DNA from: an uncultured Eubacteriales bacterium
Lineage (GTDB): Bacteria; Bacillota; Clostridia; Oscillospirales; CAG-272
NCBI GenBank assembly: GCA_934385225.1
Contig: CAKRPQ010000011.1
Location: forward strand, 1-35,046
Direction of reading: 5' to 3'
Length of the DNA: 35,046 nucleotides
Shown: positions 1-7,677 of the stretch, one piece after another
How the letters are laid out: each line of letters starts with the position of its first letter
Position numbering within the stretch: position 1 is the first letter of the stretch
The notes under the pieces: model-generated
The model's database searches: none
The model's input: the letters and a program-made list of their open reading frames with translations, nothing else
Told to the model about the DNA's origin: nothing
Made by a program: the position numbers and the translations under genes

Positions 1-260
1 TTCCCGTCTTCAAGGTCATTTATCCGATGATTTATGACCTTAATCTGCTCCTCGACAACGGGCATACGTTTTGCGAAATTATTATGCTCGCGCACCTCGC
101 GCGTAAGCTCCGTTATCTTTTCGTCCGTCACCGCCTGACTTATCTGTATCTTCGTTTCGGTCTTTTTAAGCGTCGTATTCGACGTTATGACCGTCGTCAC
201 GACCGCGCCGACAAGCGCAAGACCGCCCGTGATAAGCGCGACGACTATCGCTTCGCTCAT
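1..260 (-). CDS. Phage holin / XhlA-like membrane protein (partial, 3' end off window)
   Basis: The reading frame starts at the ATG at 260-258 on the minus strand and is still open at the left edge, giving about 86 residues. It begins MSEAIVVALITGGLALVGAV, one hydrophobic helix (about residues 4-25), followed by a charged, helical tail with 'SQAVTDEKITELTREVREHNNF' style heptads, split here as SQAVTDEKITEL and TREVREHNNF. This one-helix-plus-coiled-coil layout is typical of small holin or hemolysin XhlA-like proteins that sit after tail genes and before the endolysin in Clostridia phages. Its ATG overlaps the stop of the preceding small phage gene (ATGA), so the two are probably translationally coupled. 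The family is inferred from layout and remembered similarity. A lysin gene would be expected just outside the left edge. Confidence 0.7.
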   Translation of the reverse strand, partial: MSEAIVVALITGGLALVGAVVTTVITSNTTLKKTETKIQISQAVTDEKITELTREVREHNNFAKRMPVVEEQIKVINHRINDLEDG

Positions 261-487
261 TCTCCGACCACCTCCGCAATTTCGGCACTCACCGCCGTTT
301 TGCACGCTTCGGCGTAGGTGTTATATTCCTCGTATTCGTCGGGCTTCGTGTCTCTCTGGCGGAGAATTGCCGTCTCGTCGTTTGCGTCGTACTTCTCGCG
401 GATTTTTTCGACTATCATCTGTTTTCGGAGGTCTCCGAGAACTCCGTTAAGGCTTGCGAGCTTGATTTTAAGTTGTCTGTCTGTCAT
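257..487 (-). CDS. Small phage protein of unknown function (76 aa)
   Basis: This 76-residue protein is charged and mostly helical, with no signal peptide or membrane segment. The segment AILRQRDTKPDEYEEYN and the alanine/glutamate-rich end resemble short proteins commonly found between a baseplate protein and the holin in Clostridia prophages; I know no function for them. The ATG lies 7 bases after the stop of the tail gene, and the GGAGG that serves it (about 12 bases upstream) lies inside the end of that gene. The stop overlaps the holin start by four bases. The three genes therefore form a tight cassette. A role in tail or lysis assembly is only inferred from position. Confidence 0.75.
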   Translation of the reverse strand: MTDRQLKIKLASLNGVLGDLRKQMIVEKIREKYDANDETAILRQRDTKPDEYEEYNTYAEACKTAVSAEIAEVVGE

Positions 488-494
488 TTTTGTT

Positions 495-2516
495 TTACGC
501 CTCCGTTTTTTTCGTCTGATATGTTATGTCAAGAATGCCGTCTGTCGGGTTTTTGTTACTGTCAAGAAGCTGTATTATACCTTTCTCGTAAACCGGAATG
601 TAAGGCAAATAACCGTCCGCCACCTTTTCCGTCGTTATCGTCTCGCCGTTTGAGTCCTGAGTGGTTCGCGATGCAAACAGTCCTACGTTTTTCGACAACA
701 ATTCCCGCATTTCAGTATCCGACATGATACATGCCAATATAAATGTTGTTGGAGACACATGACGCCACTCTATATCGGACGTTGCTGTCATAGCTGCCCA
801 TCCGACCTCGCTTGTAGTTGTTTCTATATAACCATACTCACCTATATAAAATTGATTATCCGAGAAGTCGGAAGCTTTACAAACATATTTGATATAATTG
901 TTTGTATAAGTCACTTCGCCATCATCGCAGAAAGTCAACCAGTTCGAATAATTCTTATCAAAACCGTGAAGAGGTTTATCGGTATCGGGAAGCGCGGTGA
1001 TACTCTCCTCGTATGGTCTGTAACAGTCGGCGGGCAGACGGTATTTGTTATAGTCCGTCTGAGGATTAAACGCCTGTTTTTCTTCGGCGGTCATATTCTC
1101 CGTAGGGTCATAGCCGAACACGCCGAGAGGAATAGTCCAGTCAATCCCCACACCATATTGACTTTCTTTCACGGTCGCTTCGTAATAATACTCTGTGATT
1201 CTCCAATTATACGTTTCGTTCGGATTTTTCGGTGTCCATTCTTTGCCCGCGTTATAGCCTCTGTACGAAATATCTCCGACGTAAGCCGTATCGCCGTATA
1301 TTCTCGCGGCTGCGTTGTTTATCGAAAAGTAGTCGTTGTTCTGCGTCGGCGGATATACATACAGATAATCCTTTGCGTTTTCGAACACATAAACGCTTCC
1401 CGAAGTATTCGTCGTGACAGGAACTTTCTCGAGAGAACCGCCGACGAATGTCGCTCCGTCTACCGTCGAACTGTTTATCGTAATACGGATTTTGTCGCCT
1501 TTTCCTAAATTTACCGCAGAGCTGTGTGCAAAAATATGAAGTTTGCCGTCCTCGGTAAGCGTACATTCGGTAGCATAGGAATAATCGTAATACTTAGTAC
1601 CTGCTGAACCTTTTGTTTCCAGCTTGACGTGAAACGGGTTTGTCGTCACGTCTTTTATGACGCCGCCCCGGTTATACCCTCTCGTGCGGATATATTTTAT
1701 ATCGCTCGGCGTGTCCGTCCACGTCTTGACACCGTTCGCCGTCACGGAAGTTGCTTTTGTAATACCGCCGATTCTGTTAAGGCGCGCATACGGAAGAACG
1801 GCAGCGGGAAGCGTCCGACCTTTCGCTTCGATTTTATCCGCAAACGTTACCGTTTCGGTTATTTTCCCCGTTATCGCACTTTCGAGATTTGAAAGGCGGT
1901 TCTCGTGGTTATCCGCTTTTACGGCGATGTCCCGCGCCGCTTTTTCTGCTCTGTCTGCATACTCCTTCACCTTTTCTTCCGAGATGTGTTCGACTGCTTT
2001 TTTAATGTTGGCGACGTCGTTTTTGATTTTGCCGACCTCTGTTTTTACCTCGGATATTTCGTCGGCTTTTCTTATCGCAAGCTCGGCTTTGTCCGACGCT
2101 TCTTCGGCTTTTTTCAGAGCTTTGTCCGCGTCAAGCGCGATCTGTTCGGCAGCCGTGAGCGGAACTTCGGGAAGAGGCTTGCCGTCAATGACGCCCGTCG
2201 GCTTGACTTTAAGCAGACAAACGTTCGTCGTTATGCGCGTTCCGTCCTTGTTGCCGTGCAGGTATATTTCCCACACGCCCGCCGCGAGATTGATATGCTT
2301 GTCGGCACTCAATTTGTTGTCCGTCAGCTTTGCGACGAAGGCTTTGTCGTCTTTTGTGAAATGAACCCACTTCTCGACGCCGTCCCAATCGGGCGTTTCA
2401 AATGTAAATTCGGCTGTAATGTAGTCTATCGTGTCGGATACGGGGAACGCGGGACCGAGTGCAAGCGACTGCCCGTAAACACGACCTGTTATTTTACCGC
2501 AAAAAATAAAAATCAC
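495..2516 (-). CDS. Phage tail/baseplate-type structural protein (BppU-like N-terminus)
   Basis: The 673-residue protein has three visible parts. Residues about 5-115 form a beta-rich domain with the motifs VSDTIDYITAEFTF, DWDGVEKWVHF and AAGVWEIYLHGN, typical of N-terminal domains of Clostridia phage baseplate or upper-tail proteins (BppU-like). Residues about 120-215 are a long coiled coil rich in Ala, Lys and Glu (ADKALKKAEEASDKAE), as in trimeric fibres. The remaining 450 residues are Tyr/Thr/Asn-rich and probably beta-structured, likely the receptor-facing part. It ends next to the small phage gene and holin. The ATG at 2516 has GGAG only two bases away, so the exact start is uncertain. 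No capsid, portal, tape-measure or integrase genes precede it: it has its own promoter and opens the cassette. It could be a prophage remnant, a tailocin-type locus or a domesticated tail module. Confidence 0.75.
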   Translation of the reverse strand: MIFIFCGKITGRVYGQSLALGPAFPVSDTIDYITAEFTFETPDWDGVEKWVHFTKDDKAFVAKLTDNKLSADKHINLAAGVWEIYLHGNKDGTRITTNVCLLKVKPTGVIDGKPLPEVPLTAAEQIALDADKALKKAEEASDKAELAIRKADEISEVKTEVGKIKNDVANIKKAVEHISEEKVKEYADRAEKAARDIAVKADNHENRLSNLESAITGKITETVTFADKIEAKGRTLPAAVLPYARLNRIGGITKATSVTANGVKTWTDTPSDIKYIRTRGYNRGGVIKDVTTNPFHVKLETKGSAGTKYYDYSYATECTLTEDGKLHIFAHSSAVNLGKGDKIRITINSSTVDGATFVGGSLEKVPVTTNTSGSVYVFENAKDYLYVYPPTQNNDYFSINNAAARIYGDTAYVGDISYRGYNAGKEWTPKNPNETYNWRITEYYYEATVKESQYGVGIDWTIPLGVFGYDPTENMTAEEKQAFNPQTDYNKYRLPADCYRPYEESITALPDTDKPLHGFDKNYSNWLTFCDDGEVTYTNNYIKYVCKASDFSDNQFYIGEYGYIETTTSEVGWAAMTATSDIEWRHVSPTTFILACIMSDTEMRELLSKNVGLFASRTTQDSNGETITTEKVADGYLPYIPVYEKGIIQLLDSNKNPTDGILDITYQTKKTEA

Positions 2517-2539
2517 TCCGTTTCATAAAATTGTCCGAA

Positions 2540-2640
2540 AGAAGGCGCGGAAAATGGGACAGCGCACACGGAAAGCCCGACTCTGCTCTCCGTCGGAGGA
2601 GTGCATAAAGCTACCGACGTTCGGTGCGCCTTTCTCGGAT
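2540..2640 (-). promoter_or_regulatory. Foldable 5' leader of the tail cassette
   Basis: The transcript expected from the promoter at 2647-2675 begins near 2640 and has about 120 untranslated bases. An outer stem can form between 2626-2632 (AAGGCGC on the minus strand) and 2542-2548 (GCGCCTT). Inside it lie a hairpin at 2613-2625 (ACCGA, loop, TCGGT) and another at 2579-2602 (ACTC plus CTC pairing with GAG plus GAGT on the plus strand). This is a junction-like fold of about 90 bases. I do not recognise it as a known RNA family; a random GC-rich stretch could also fold this way. Confidence 0.35.
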
Positions 2641-2646
2641 AAGAAG

Positions 2647-2675
2647 ATTATATAATACGGAAAACCGAATGTCAA
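2647..2675 (-). promoter_or_regulatory. Sigma-A promoter of the tail cassette
   Basis: On the minus strand, TTGACA (2675-2670) and TATAAT (2652-2647) are separated by 17 bases: a full consensus match for both boxes. It points at the tail gene. It lies back to back with the promoter of the yhbD-like gene at 2717. Confidence 0.8.
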
Positions 2676-2716
2676 ATTTCAAAAATAGAATTTTTTAATT
2701 TTTTTGCAAAAACCTA

Positions 2717-2745
2717 TTGACAATTTAACATAGTTATATTATAAT
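2717..2745 (+). promoter_or_regulatory. Sigma-A promoter of the yhbD-bactofilin operon
   Basis: TTGACA at 2717-2722 and TATAAT at 2740-2745 are separated by 17 bases, both consensus. The expected start site is near 2752, giving a leader of about 55 bases. Confidence 0.85.
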
Positions 2746-2807
2746 ATAGTCATAACATTGTTACCGGCACTTGAAAGGAGGCGGCGAAAACGGATAACAC
2801 GGAGTAT

Positions 2808-3185
2808 ATGACAAAAAAGGAAGTGCTCGCGAAATACGGCATATCCTACGGTGCTCTCTACCGCTGGAAGCGGATGGGACTTATCCCGGAGGAGTGGTTC
2901 ATAAAAAAGGCTTCGTACACGGGGCAGGAAACGTATTTCAAGAGGGGGCTAATCTGCGATCGTATCGACGAGATAATGCGCCTTAAAGACAATCTCTCGT
3001 TTGAGGAGATAGCGGCGCATTTCGGAGTCGGAGGCGACGAGAGCAAAAAGACGTTTTTAAGGATAGACTGCGGCGGCATGGATTACAGACTCGAAACGGA
3101 AAAACTGCGTATGATAGTCGTCGAAAAGGACGGCAGTATGCGCGACATAACGGCAAAAGTAAAGGAGATAATTAAAAATGATTGA
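2808..3185 (+). CDS. YhbD-like protein (DUF4004), MerR-type helix-turn-helix
   Basis: The 125-residue protein begins with a MerR-like winged helix (about residues 1-60) including the stretch YGISYGALYRWKRMGLIPEE and then SYTGQETYF. These match the N-terminal half of Bacillus subtilis YhbD as I remember it; that protein is longer, so the C-terminal part here is short. The last 40 residues form a small beta-helix segment. Its stop overlaps the ATG of the bactofilin gene by 8 bases, the same pairing as yhbD-yhbE/yhbF in Bacillus. It is probably a regulator or partner of the bactofilin. The start is slightly odd: GGAG is only 3 bases before the ATG, while a perfect AGGAGG at 2776-2781 has no start codon at normal distance. 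Confidence 0.8.
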   Translation: MTKKEVLAKYGISYGALYRWKRMGLIPEEWFIKKASYTGQETYFKRGLICDRIDEIMRLKDNLSFEEIAAHFGVGGDESKKTFLRIDCGGMDYRLETEKLRMIVVEKDGSMRDITAKVKEIIKND

Positions 3186-3903
3186 TTCTATGAATGTATC
3201 CGGCGCGAGTACCTGCACGGGCGGAGTATATAAAGATGTGAAAATATCTGGTGCGGGCAAAGTCGAGGGCGATCTTGAATGTGAAACTCTGCATTGCAGC
3301 GGTGCAGGCAAGGTTACGGGAACGATAAAGAGCCGCGACACACACATTTCGGGCAGCTTCAAATGCGAGGGAAAAGCCGACGTCGGAAACGCGAAATGCT
3401 CGGGCTCGGCAAAATTTGAGAGCGACGTGAGGGCGGAGGAGTTCAAATCGAGCGGCGTGACAAAAATCGTCGGAAGCCTGAGGGCGAGGGCGGTGCGCTG
3501 TTCGGGTTCGCTTAAAACGGAGGGCGATATTGAGGCCGACAAGGTAAAGGTGAGCGGCAACATAAACGTCGGCGGACTTATAAACGCCGAGAAGATAGTT
3601 ATGAATCTTTCGGGTGAAAGCAGAGCGTCGGAGGTCGGCGGCAGCGAAATTTCGATAAATATGACAAAAGACGGCGAGACGTCCGTGACGATATTCGGTA
3701 TAAGTGTGTTCAGACACCGCAAAAACATCTTTGAATGTAAAACCGTCGAGGGCGATAACGTAAGTATCGACTATGTTACATCTGACACAGTGCGCGGAGC
3801 AAAGGTCTTTATAGGAAAGAACTCTAACATTTCCCGCGTCGAATATACGGAAAGCTGCGAGATCGAGAACGGCGCAAAAGTCGGCGAATGTGTTAAGGTC
3901 TGA
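3178..3903 (+). CDS. Bactofilin-type polymer-forming cytoskeletal protein (YhbE/YhbF-like)
   Basis: This 241-residue protein consists mostly of short beta-strand repeats with regular Gly, Ser, Cys and Lys positions, for example ISGAGKVEGDLECETLHCSG and GSLRARAVRCSGSLKTEG. This is the right-handed beta-helix of bactofilins, which polymerise without nucleotide into filaments near the membrane. A middle stretch (about residues 140-185) interrupts the repeats with SEISINMTKDGETSVTI, and the helix resumes at the end (DNVSIDYVTSDTVRGAKVFI). No signal peptide or membrane segment is visible, and the length is close to that of the Bacillus YhbE/YhbF proteins. The gene follows the yhbD-like gene with an 8-base overlap and a GGAG inside that gene, so the two are one operon ended by the terminator at 3961. 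The role (envelope scaffold, surface sensing) is not shown by the sequence. Confidence 0.88.
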   Translation: MIDSMNVSGASTCTGGVYKDVKISGAGKVEGDLECETLHCSGAGKVTGTIKSRDTHISGSFKCEGKADVGNAKCSGSAKFESDVRAEEFKSSGVTKIVGSLRARAVRCSGSLKTEGDIEADKVKVSGNINVGGLINAEKIVMNLSGESRASEVGGSEISINMTKDGETSVTIFGISVFRHRKNIFECKTVEGDNVSIDYVTSDTVRGAKVFIGKNSNISRVEYTESCEIENGAKVGECVKV

Positions 3904-3919
3904 TCCTATTTCCGAAAAC

Positions 3920-3966
3920 GTTTTCCACAATAAACCTGTGTAAAACTATGTTGAAACTGTGGAAAA
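3920..3966. repeat. DnaA-box-like inverted repeats (TTTTCCACA)
   Basis: TTTTCCACA at 3921-3929 recurs exactly in inverted orientation at 3958-3966 (TGTGGAAAA), and a weaker third copy (TGTGTAAAA) lies between them at 3938-3946. The 9-mer differs from the DnaA box TTATCCACA at one position. The second copy merges into the terminator stem. No dnaA, dnaN or gidA gene is near, so this is not a chromosome origin by context. It may be a DnaA titration site or chance. Confidence 0.4.
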
Positions 3967-3999
3967 GTCCCGTATGACGGGGCTTTTCCGCTTTTTTTT
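3961..3999 (+). terminator. Terminator of the yhbD-bactofilin operon
   Basis: GGAAAAGTCCCG at 3961-3972 pairs with CGGGGCTTTTCC at 3978-3989 (one T-G wobble), followed by a run of eight T. This is a typical intrinsic terminator just after the bactofilin gene. Confidence 0.85.
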
Positions 4000-4074
4000 C
4001 GCCCGAAAACGCAAAAATCCGACTTTTTTTGCGCACGGTTGCGAAAATAGGCACTTTTGTAGCGGTTTTTGCCC

Positions 4075-4103
4075 TTGACTAAACCGATTTTCGGTGATAC
4101 AAT
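4075..4103 (+). promoter_or_regulatory. Sigma-A promoter of the GH10 gene
   Basis: TTGACT (4075-4080) and TACAAT (4098-4103) are separated by 17 bases. The start codon follows 38 bases later, behind AGGAGG. Confidence 0.75.
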
Positions 4104-4140
4104 GAAGAAAAAGCACATAAGTGCATAGGAGGAGTACAAA

Positions 4141-5532
4141 ATGAGCGAAAGAACGAGATATGAAAAACTGCTTCTGCCGTTCGAAGGGCAGAAGGAGTAT
4201 ATGAATGCCCGCATAAAGGACGGAATCGAGGCAAACCGCAAGGCGTTTGCAACCTTCATTGCCGTCGATAAGGACGGAAAACCCGTGACGAACGCGAAAA
4301 TTCGTCTGAAACAGAAAAATCACGAGTTTCAGCACGGCGCTAATATTTTTATGCTTGACGAGCTTGAAACGCCCGAAAAGAACGCCGAATATAAAAAGCG
4401 TTTTGCCGAGGCGTTCAACCTTGCGACGCTGCCGTTCTATTGGGACGCTTTCGAGCCTGAGGACGGAAAACCGCGCTTTGCCGCCGATTCCGAGAAGGTG
4501 TACCGCCGTCCCGCGTCTGATCTCTGCATAAATTACTGCCGCGAGCATGGCATCGAGCCGAAGCTCCACTGCCTTAATTACGACCTTTTCAGACCAGCGT
4601 GGCTCACCGAAAAATACCTGACGAACGCGGAGATAAAGAAACGCCTTTCACGCCGTATGGCAGAGATTGCGGAGCATTATGCGGACGCTATTCCCGGTAT
4701 CGAGGTAATAAACGAAACGCTTTGCTGGGGCTCGCAGATACCGCTTGAAAACAGACGCGATAACAGATATTACGGACTTCTCGCAGAACCCGAAATTGTT
4801 GAGTGGAGCTTTAAGGAAGCCGAAAAATACTTCCCGCATAACGAGCTTATAATAAATGAAGCGACATTCGCATGGCTTCACGACTTCAAGTACGACCGCA
4901 CACCCTATTATATGCAGATAGAGCGCGCACTTCTTAAAGGCGCGCGCATCGATACGATAGGATTTCAGAATCACTTCTGGTGGAATAAGGGCGACGACGA
5001 GGAGGCAAACGAGGCAAAGACCTACTATGACCCGTACCGCATTTACGAGGCACTTGATACGTTCGCAAAGCTCGGAAAACCGCTCCAAATAACCGAAACG
5101 ACATTCCCGACACCGTATAAAGAGGGCGACGACCTTGCCGAGGCGGAGGCAGTTCAGGCGGAGATAGTTAAGAATATGTATTCTATCTGGTTTTCGCACC
5201 CCGCCGTCAAAGGCGCAATATACTGGAACCTTGTTGACGGCTACGCGTGGGGCGCGACGCAGGGCGATATGACAAAGGGAGAAAACTTCCTCCGCGGCGG
5301 ACTTCTCCGCTTCGACCTTACGCCGAAACCGTCGTTCGAGGTGCTTAAAAAACTCTTCAATGAAGAGTGGCATACCGACGAGATTGCGGAGACGAATGAG
5401 TTCGGCACGGCGTTCATAAAGGCTTTCTACGGCGATTATGACCTTGAAATCGTAAATGACGGCAAAACGGAGATAAGCCCCTTTAAGTTCACAAAGGGCA
5501 ATACCGAGAAAACATTCAGACTTGTGCTGTAA
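4141..5532 (+). CDS. GH10 family endo-1,4-beta-xylanase, cytoplasmic
   Basis: The 463-residue protein carries a glycoside hydrolase family 10 barrel. A small beta domain (about 30-75) leads into NLATLPFYWDAFEPEDG (about 93-109), a family hallmark. The acid/base glutamate is E192 in GIEVINETL and the nucleophile is E319 in LQITETTF; NHFWW (277-281) and AIYWNLVDG (359-367) also fit. There is no signal peptide, so it probably hydrolyses imported xylo-oligosaccharides rather than polymeric xylan. The start is set by GGAGG nine to ten bases before the ATG. The last 50 residues form a small beta-sandwich-like tail. It is transcribed alone from the promoter at 4075 and shares a bidirectional terminator with the convergent GH5-like gene, suggesting a small carbohydrate-use locus. 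Activity on other beta-glycans cannot be ruled out. Confidence 0.92.
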   Translation: MSERTRYEKLLLPFEGQKEYMNARIKDGIEANRKAFATFIAVDKDGKPVTNAKIRLKQKNHEFQHGANIFMLDELETPEKNAEYKKRFAEAFNLATLPFYWDAFEPEDGKPRFAADSEKVYRRPASDLCINYCREHGIEPKLHCLNYDLFRPAWLTEKYLTNAEIKKRLSRRMAEIAEHYADAIPGIEVINETLCWGSQIPLENRRDNRYYGLLAEPEIVEWSFKEAEKYFPHNELIINEATFAWLHDFKYDRTPYYMQIERALLKGARIDTIGFQNHFWWNKGDDEEANEAKTYYDPYRIYEALDTFAKLGKPLQITETTFPTPYKEGDDLAEAEAVQAEIVKNMYSIWFSHPAVKGAIYWNLVDGYAWGATQGDMTKGENFLRGGLLRFDLTPKPSFEVLKKLFNEEWHTDEIAETNEFGTAFIKAFYGDYDLEIVNDGKTEISPFKFTKGNTEKTFRLVL

Positions 5533-5550
5533 TAATTAAATAAAAAAATA

Positions 5551-5587
5551 AGCGGGAGGCATTTAAGCCTCCCGCTTTTTTTAATTT
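5551..5587. terminator. Bidirectional terminator between GH10 and GH5-like genes
   Basis: AGCGGGAGGC at 5551-5560 pairs perfectly with GCCTCCCGCT at 5567-5576 across a 6-base loop. A T run follows on the plus strand, and an A-rich tract precedes it, so it can stop transcription from both convergent genes. Confidence 0.9.
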
Positions 5588-7521
5588 TTATTTTTCTATT
5601 ACGACGAAAACGCCGTTATTATGCTCGCACAGAAGTCTGAAACCGTTTTCGGTAGGCTCTGTAAGGCTTATATCGCCGTTTGTATAAGCCTTTTCAAAGT
5701 GCCAGCCACCGGTCAGTGTGATTTCGTTTACGCTCGTGTCCTTATCGTAGTTGATGAGAGCTATTATGCGCTTGTTCTCGTCGACTACGTGTTCGGTAAT
5801 ACCGAGAAATTTGTTTTCGCAATGCGTACATTTTGCGGGATTCCTTATTCCGAGTGCTTCGTAGAAGCGGTAAAGCTGTCCTGACGCGGCATCGGGTCTT
5901 GTTGCCGCTATGCGTTCGAGCGGGTAGGTGCAGAAGTAGACCTTGCCTTTTCCGTAGTCGCATACCGTGAGTGCGGGACTTCCGTTTTCGTCCGCGCAGA
6001 GCACTTTCGAGCGGACGGCTGTCATTGTGAGGTTCGCCTTTGCGTCGAGGCGGATCTTTTCGTTCGTTCCGGGAACTTCGACGTCGTATGACGCGCCGTT
6101 TGTTACTCTCGTTTCTATTCTGTTGCCCGTGAGAGCTTCAAATCCCGAAAGCATGGCGATGTCGTTTGAAATATAGAGTGTCGCGCCGTCTTCGACCTTT
6201 TTGTATATCTTTTTAAGTATTCCGAGGTTAAGAACCGTACCGCTGTCGGCTGACGGAATGAGATAAACGCGCGCGTCGGGTATTACGCCGTTTGCTCCGT
6301 TTATAAATTCAACATCGAGCTTTGCCTCTTTTGCAAGCAGAAATGTTCCGTATGCAGCCGCCCACGGATCCTGATCCTCCGAGAGAATACAGAGTGCGTC
6401 CGTTATGCGGCGCGGGAGCTTGCCCTCGGCGTTTTCAAATTTGTCCGCGAATGCTTGAAGTGCCGAAAGCTCGCGGCAGACGGGCTTCGGTGTTCCGTCT
6501 GCGTAAAAAAGTCCGAGTTCGCGTTCAACGGAGTTCCAGTCATACGGCGTATGTACGAGCATGGACTGCTCGTTTGCACACCACCAGAGGAAGGAACGCA
6601 GATCGTGCGCATAGGAGAAAATGCGGAAACTCTTGCATAGGACGCGGCGTTTTCGTCCGAGCAGAGCATATTTCCGAGTGTGCCTATCTCTTCGATAATG
6701 CACGGCTTGCCGCCGATGCCCTCGTACATAAGTGATTCCGCCGTTGCGTGCAGTGCCGATTTTATTCCCGTTATCGGGTCTGTGTTGCAGAAGCGCGTAA
6801 AAAGCGGGTACGGGTGCGTTGTCTGAATGTCGGTAAGCTCGCCGATAACTTCGGGTGTGCGTGAATTTTCTTTGTTTGGGAAAGTTCCGTGCATTCCAGA
6901 AACGACGGGACGTGTTCCGTCCTCGCATTTTATCGCCATAGAGATGTCTGCGACCCAGCGGTAGAAGCTGTAACGGTCTTTGTCTTTGCCGAGGCAGGTA
7001 CATTCGTTTCCGAGATCCCATGCGAGAATGCAGTCCTCGTTTTTGAAACGACCGACCATGTAGCGAACATAGCGTATTTCCCACATTACGGCTTCCGCAT
7101 CGTTAAGAAGATCAAGACGTTCGAGAGCCGCGGGAACGAACATTCTCCCGCTCATCCAGCCCGTAAGAAGTCCGACAATGAGTTTCATACCGTGCTTTTC
7201 GGCAATGCGGCAGAAGGTTTCAAAGCGTTCGACCATAACGGGGTCGATTCCCGCGCGACCTTCGGGAGTGCTTTTGTCGGGCAGATCCTCGCCTATGCGC
7301 ATTTCACGTTCGAGATTTGCCCATGCGTAGTGCATTTTTATCGGCTGGAAATCCGACCAGAGAGGGAAGACGCGCATTATTCTGACGTTCTGCGCTTCAA
7401 GGCGCGTGATGTCCGCCTCGACAATATCTTCACGCCAGTCGTGCCACATTTCTATACCCGCGTGCGACGCCCAGTAGTTACAACCGATTTCAAATTTTCC
7501 GCTTTCAAAAATTTTTTTCAT
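5588..7521 (-). pseudogene. GH5-like glycoside hydrolase with C-terminal GATase-like domain, interrupted by a frameshift
   Basis: Two overlapping minus-strand frames together make one enzyme of about 644 residues. The N-terminal frame starts at the ATG at 7521 behind AGGA and carries a GH5-like (clan A) barrel: GCNYWASHAGIEMW, the acid/base pair N172-E173 in AWDLGNECT, and the nucleophile region IIEEIG (E278 likely). The frame leaves the family near 6618-6621, where the plus strand reads AAAA. The other frame then continues the barrel (FLWWCANEQS, PYDWNSVERELGLFY) and a C-terminal amidotransferase-like domain as in GH42-type enzymes, ending in FVVIEK. Adding one A to the tract restores the expected spacing (AFFSYAHDL). 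This is either a true one-base deletion or an assembly error; the rest shows no decay. No signal peptide is visible. Likely substrates are beta-mannosides or beta-galactosides of plant origin, but specificity cannot be read here. Confidence 0.8.
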
Positions 7522-7555
7522 ATAAAATCCTTTCATATAAGACATGAAGAATAAA

Positions 7556-7597
7556 AATAAAGCGAAAAGTCTTGCCTTTAAGTCTTTTCGCTTTATT
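7556..7597 (-). promoter_or_regulatory. 14-bp inverted repeat at the start of the GH5-like transcript
   Basis: AATAAAGCGAAAAG (7556-7569) and CTTTTCGCTTTATT (7584-7597) are a perfect 14-bp inverted repeat with a 14-base loop. The upstream arm overlaps the -10 box, and on the minus strand a T-rich stretch follows the downstream arm. It could be a regulator's operator, a 5' RNA hairpin, or an early attenuator. Confidence 0.6.
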
Positions 7598-7623
7598 ATA
7601 GTCTGTTTTTCAGGGCATGTCAA
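7595..7623 (-). promoter_or_regulatory. Sigma-A promoter of the GH5-like gene
   Basis: On the minus strand TTGACA (7623-7618) and TATAAT (7600-7595) have a 17-base spacer, a full consensus. The expected start site near 7588 falls inside the inverted repeat. Confidence 0.85.
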
Positions 7624-7655
7624 CAGAAGCACCGAAAATCCCTTTTATATTTCAT

Positions 7656-7673
7656 AAAAATCCGTGATTTTTT
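7656..7673 (-). terminator. Weak possible terminator of the ABC exporter
   Basis: A 7-bp stem of only A/T plus one G-C pair (AAAAATC, loop of 3, GATTTTT) lies directly after the exporter stop codon. It is weak and has no clear T run beyond the stem, so read-through into the GH5-like gene is possible. Confidence 0.3.
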
Positions 7674-7677
7674 GCAT

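Noticed and set aside
3904..4140. A chromosome or plasmid origin
   Set aside because: There are DnaA-box-like 9-mers, but no AT-rich unwinding repeats and no dnaA, dnaN, gidA or rep gene nearby.
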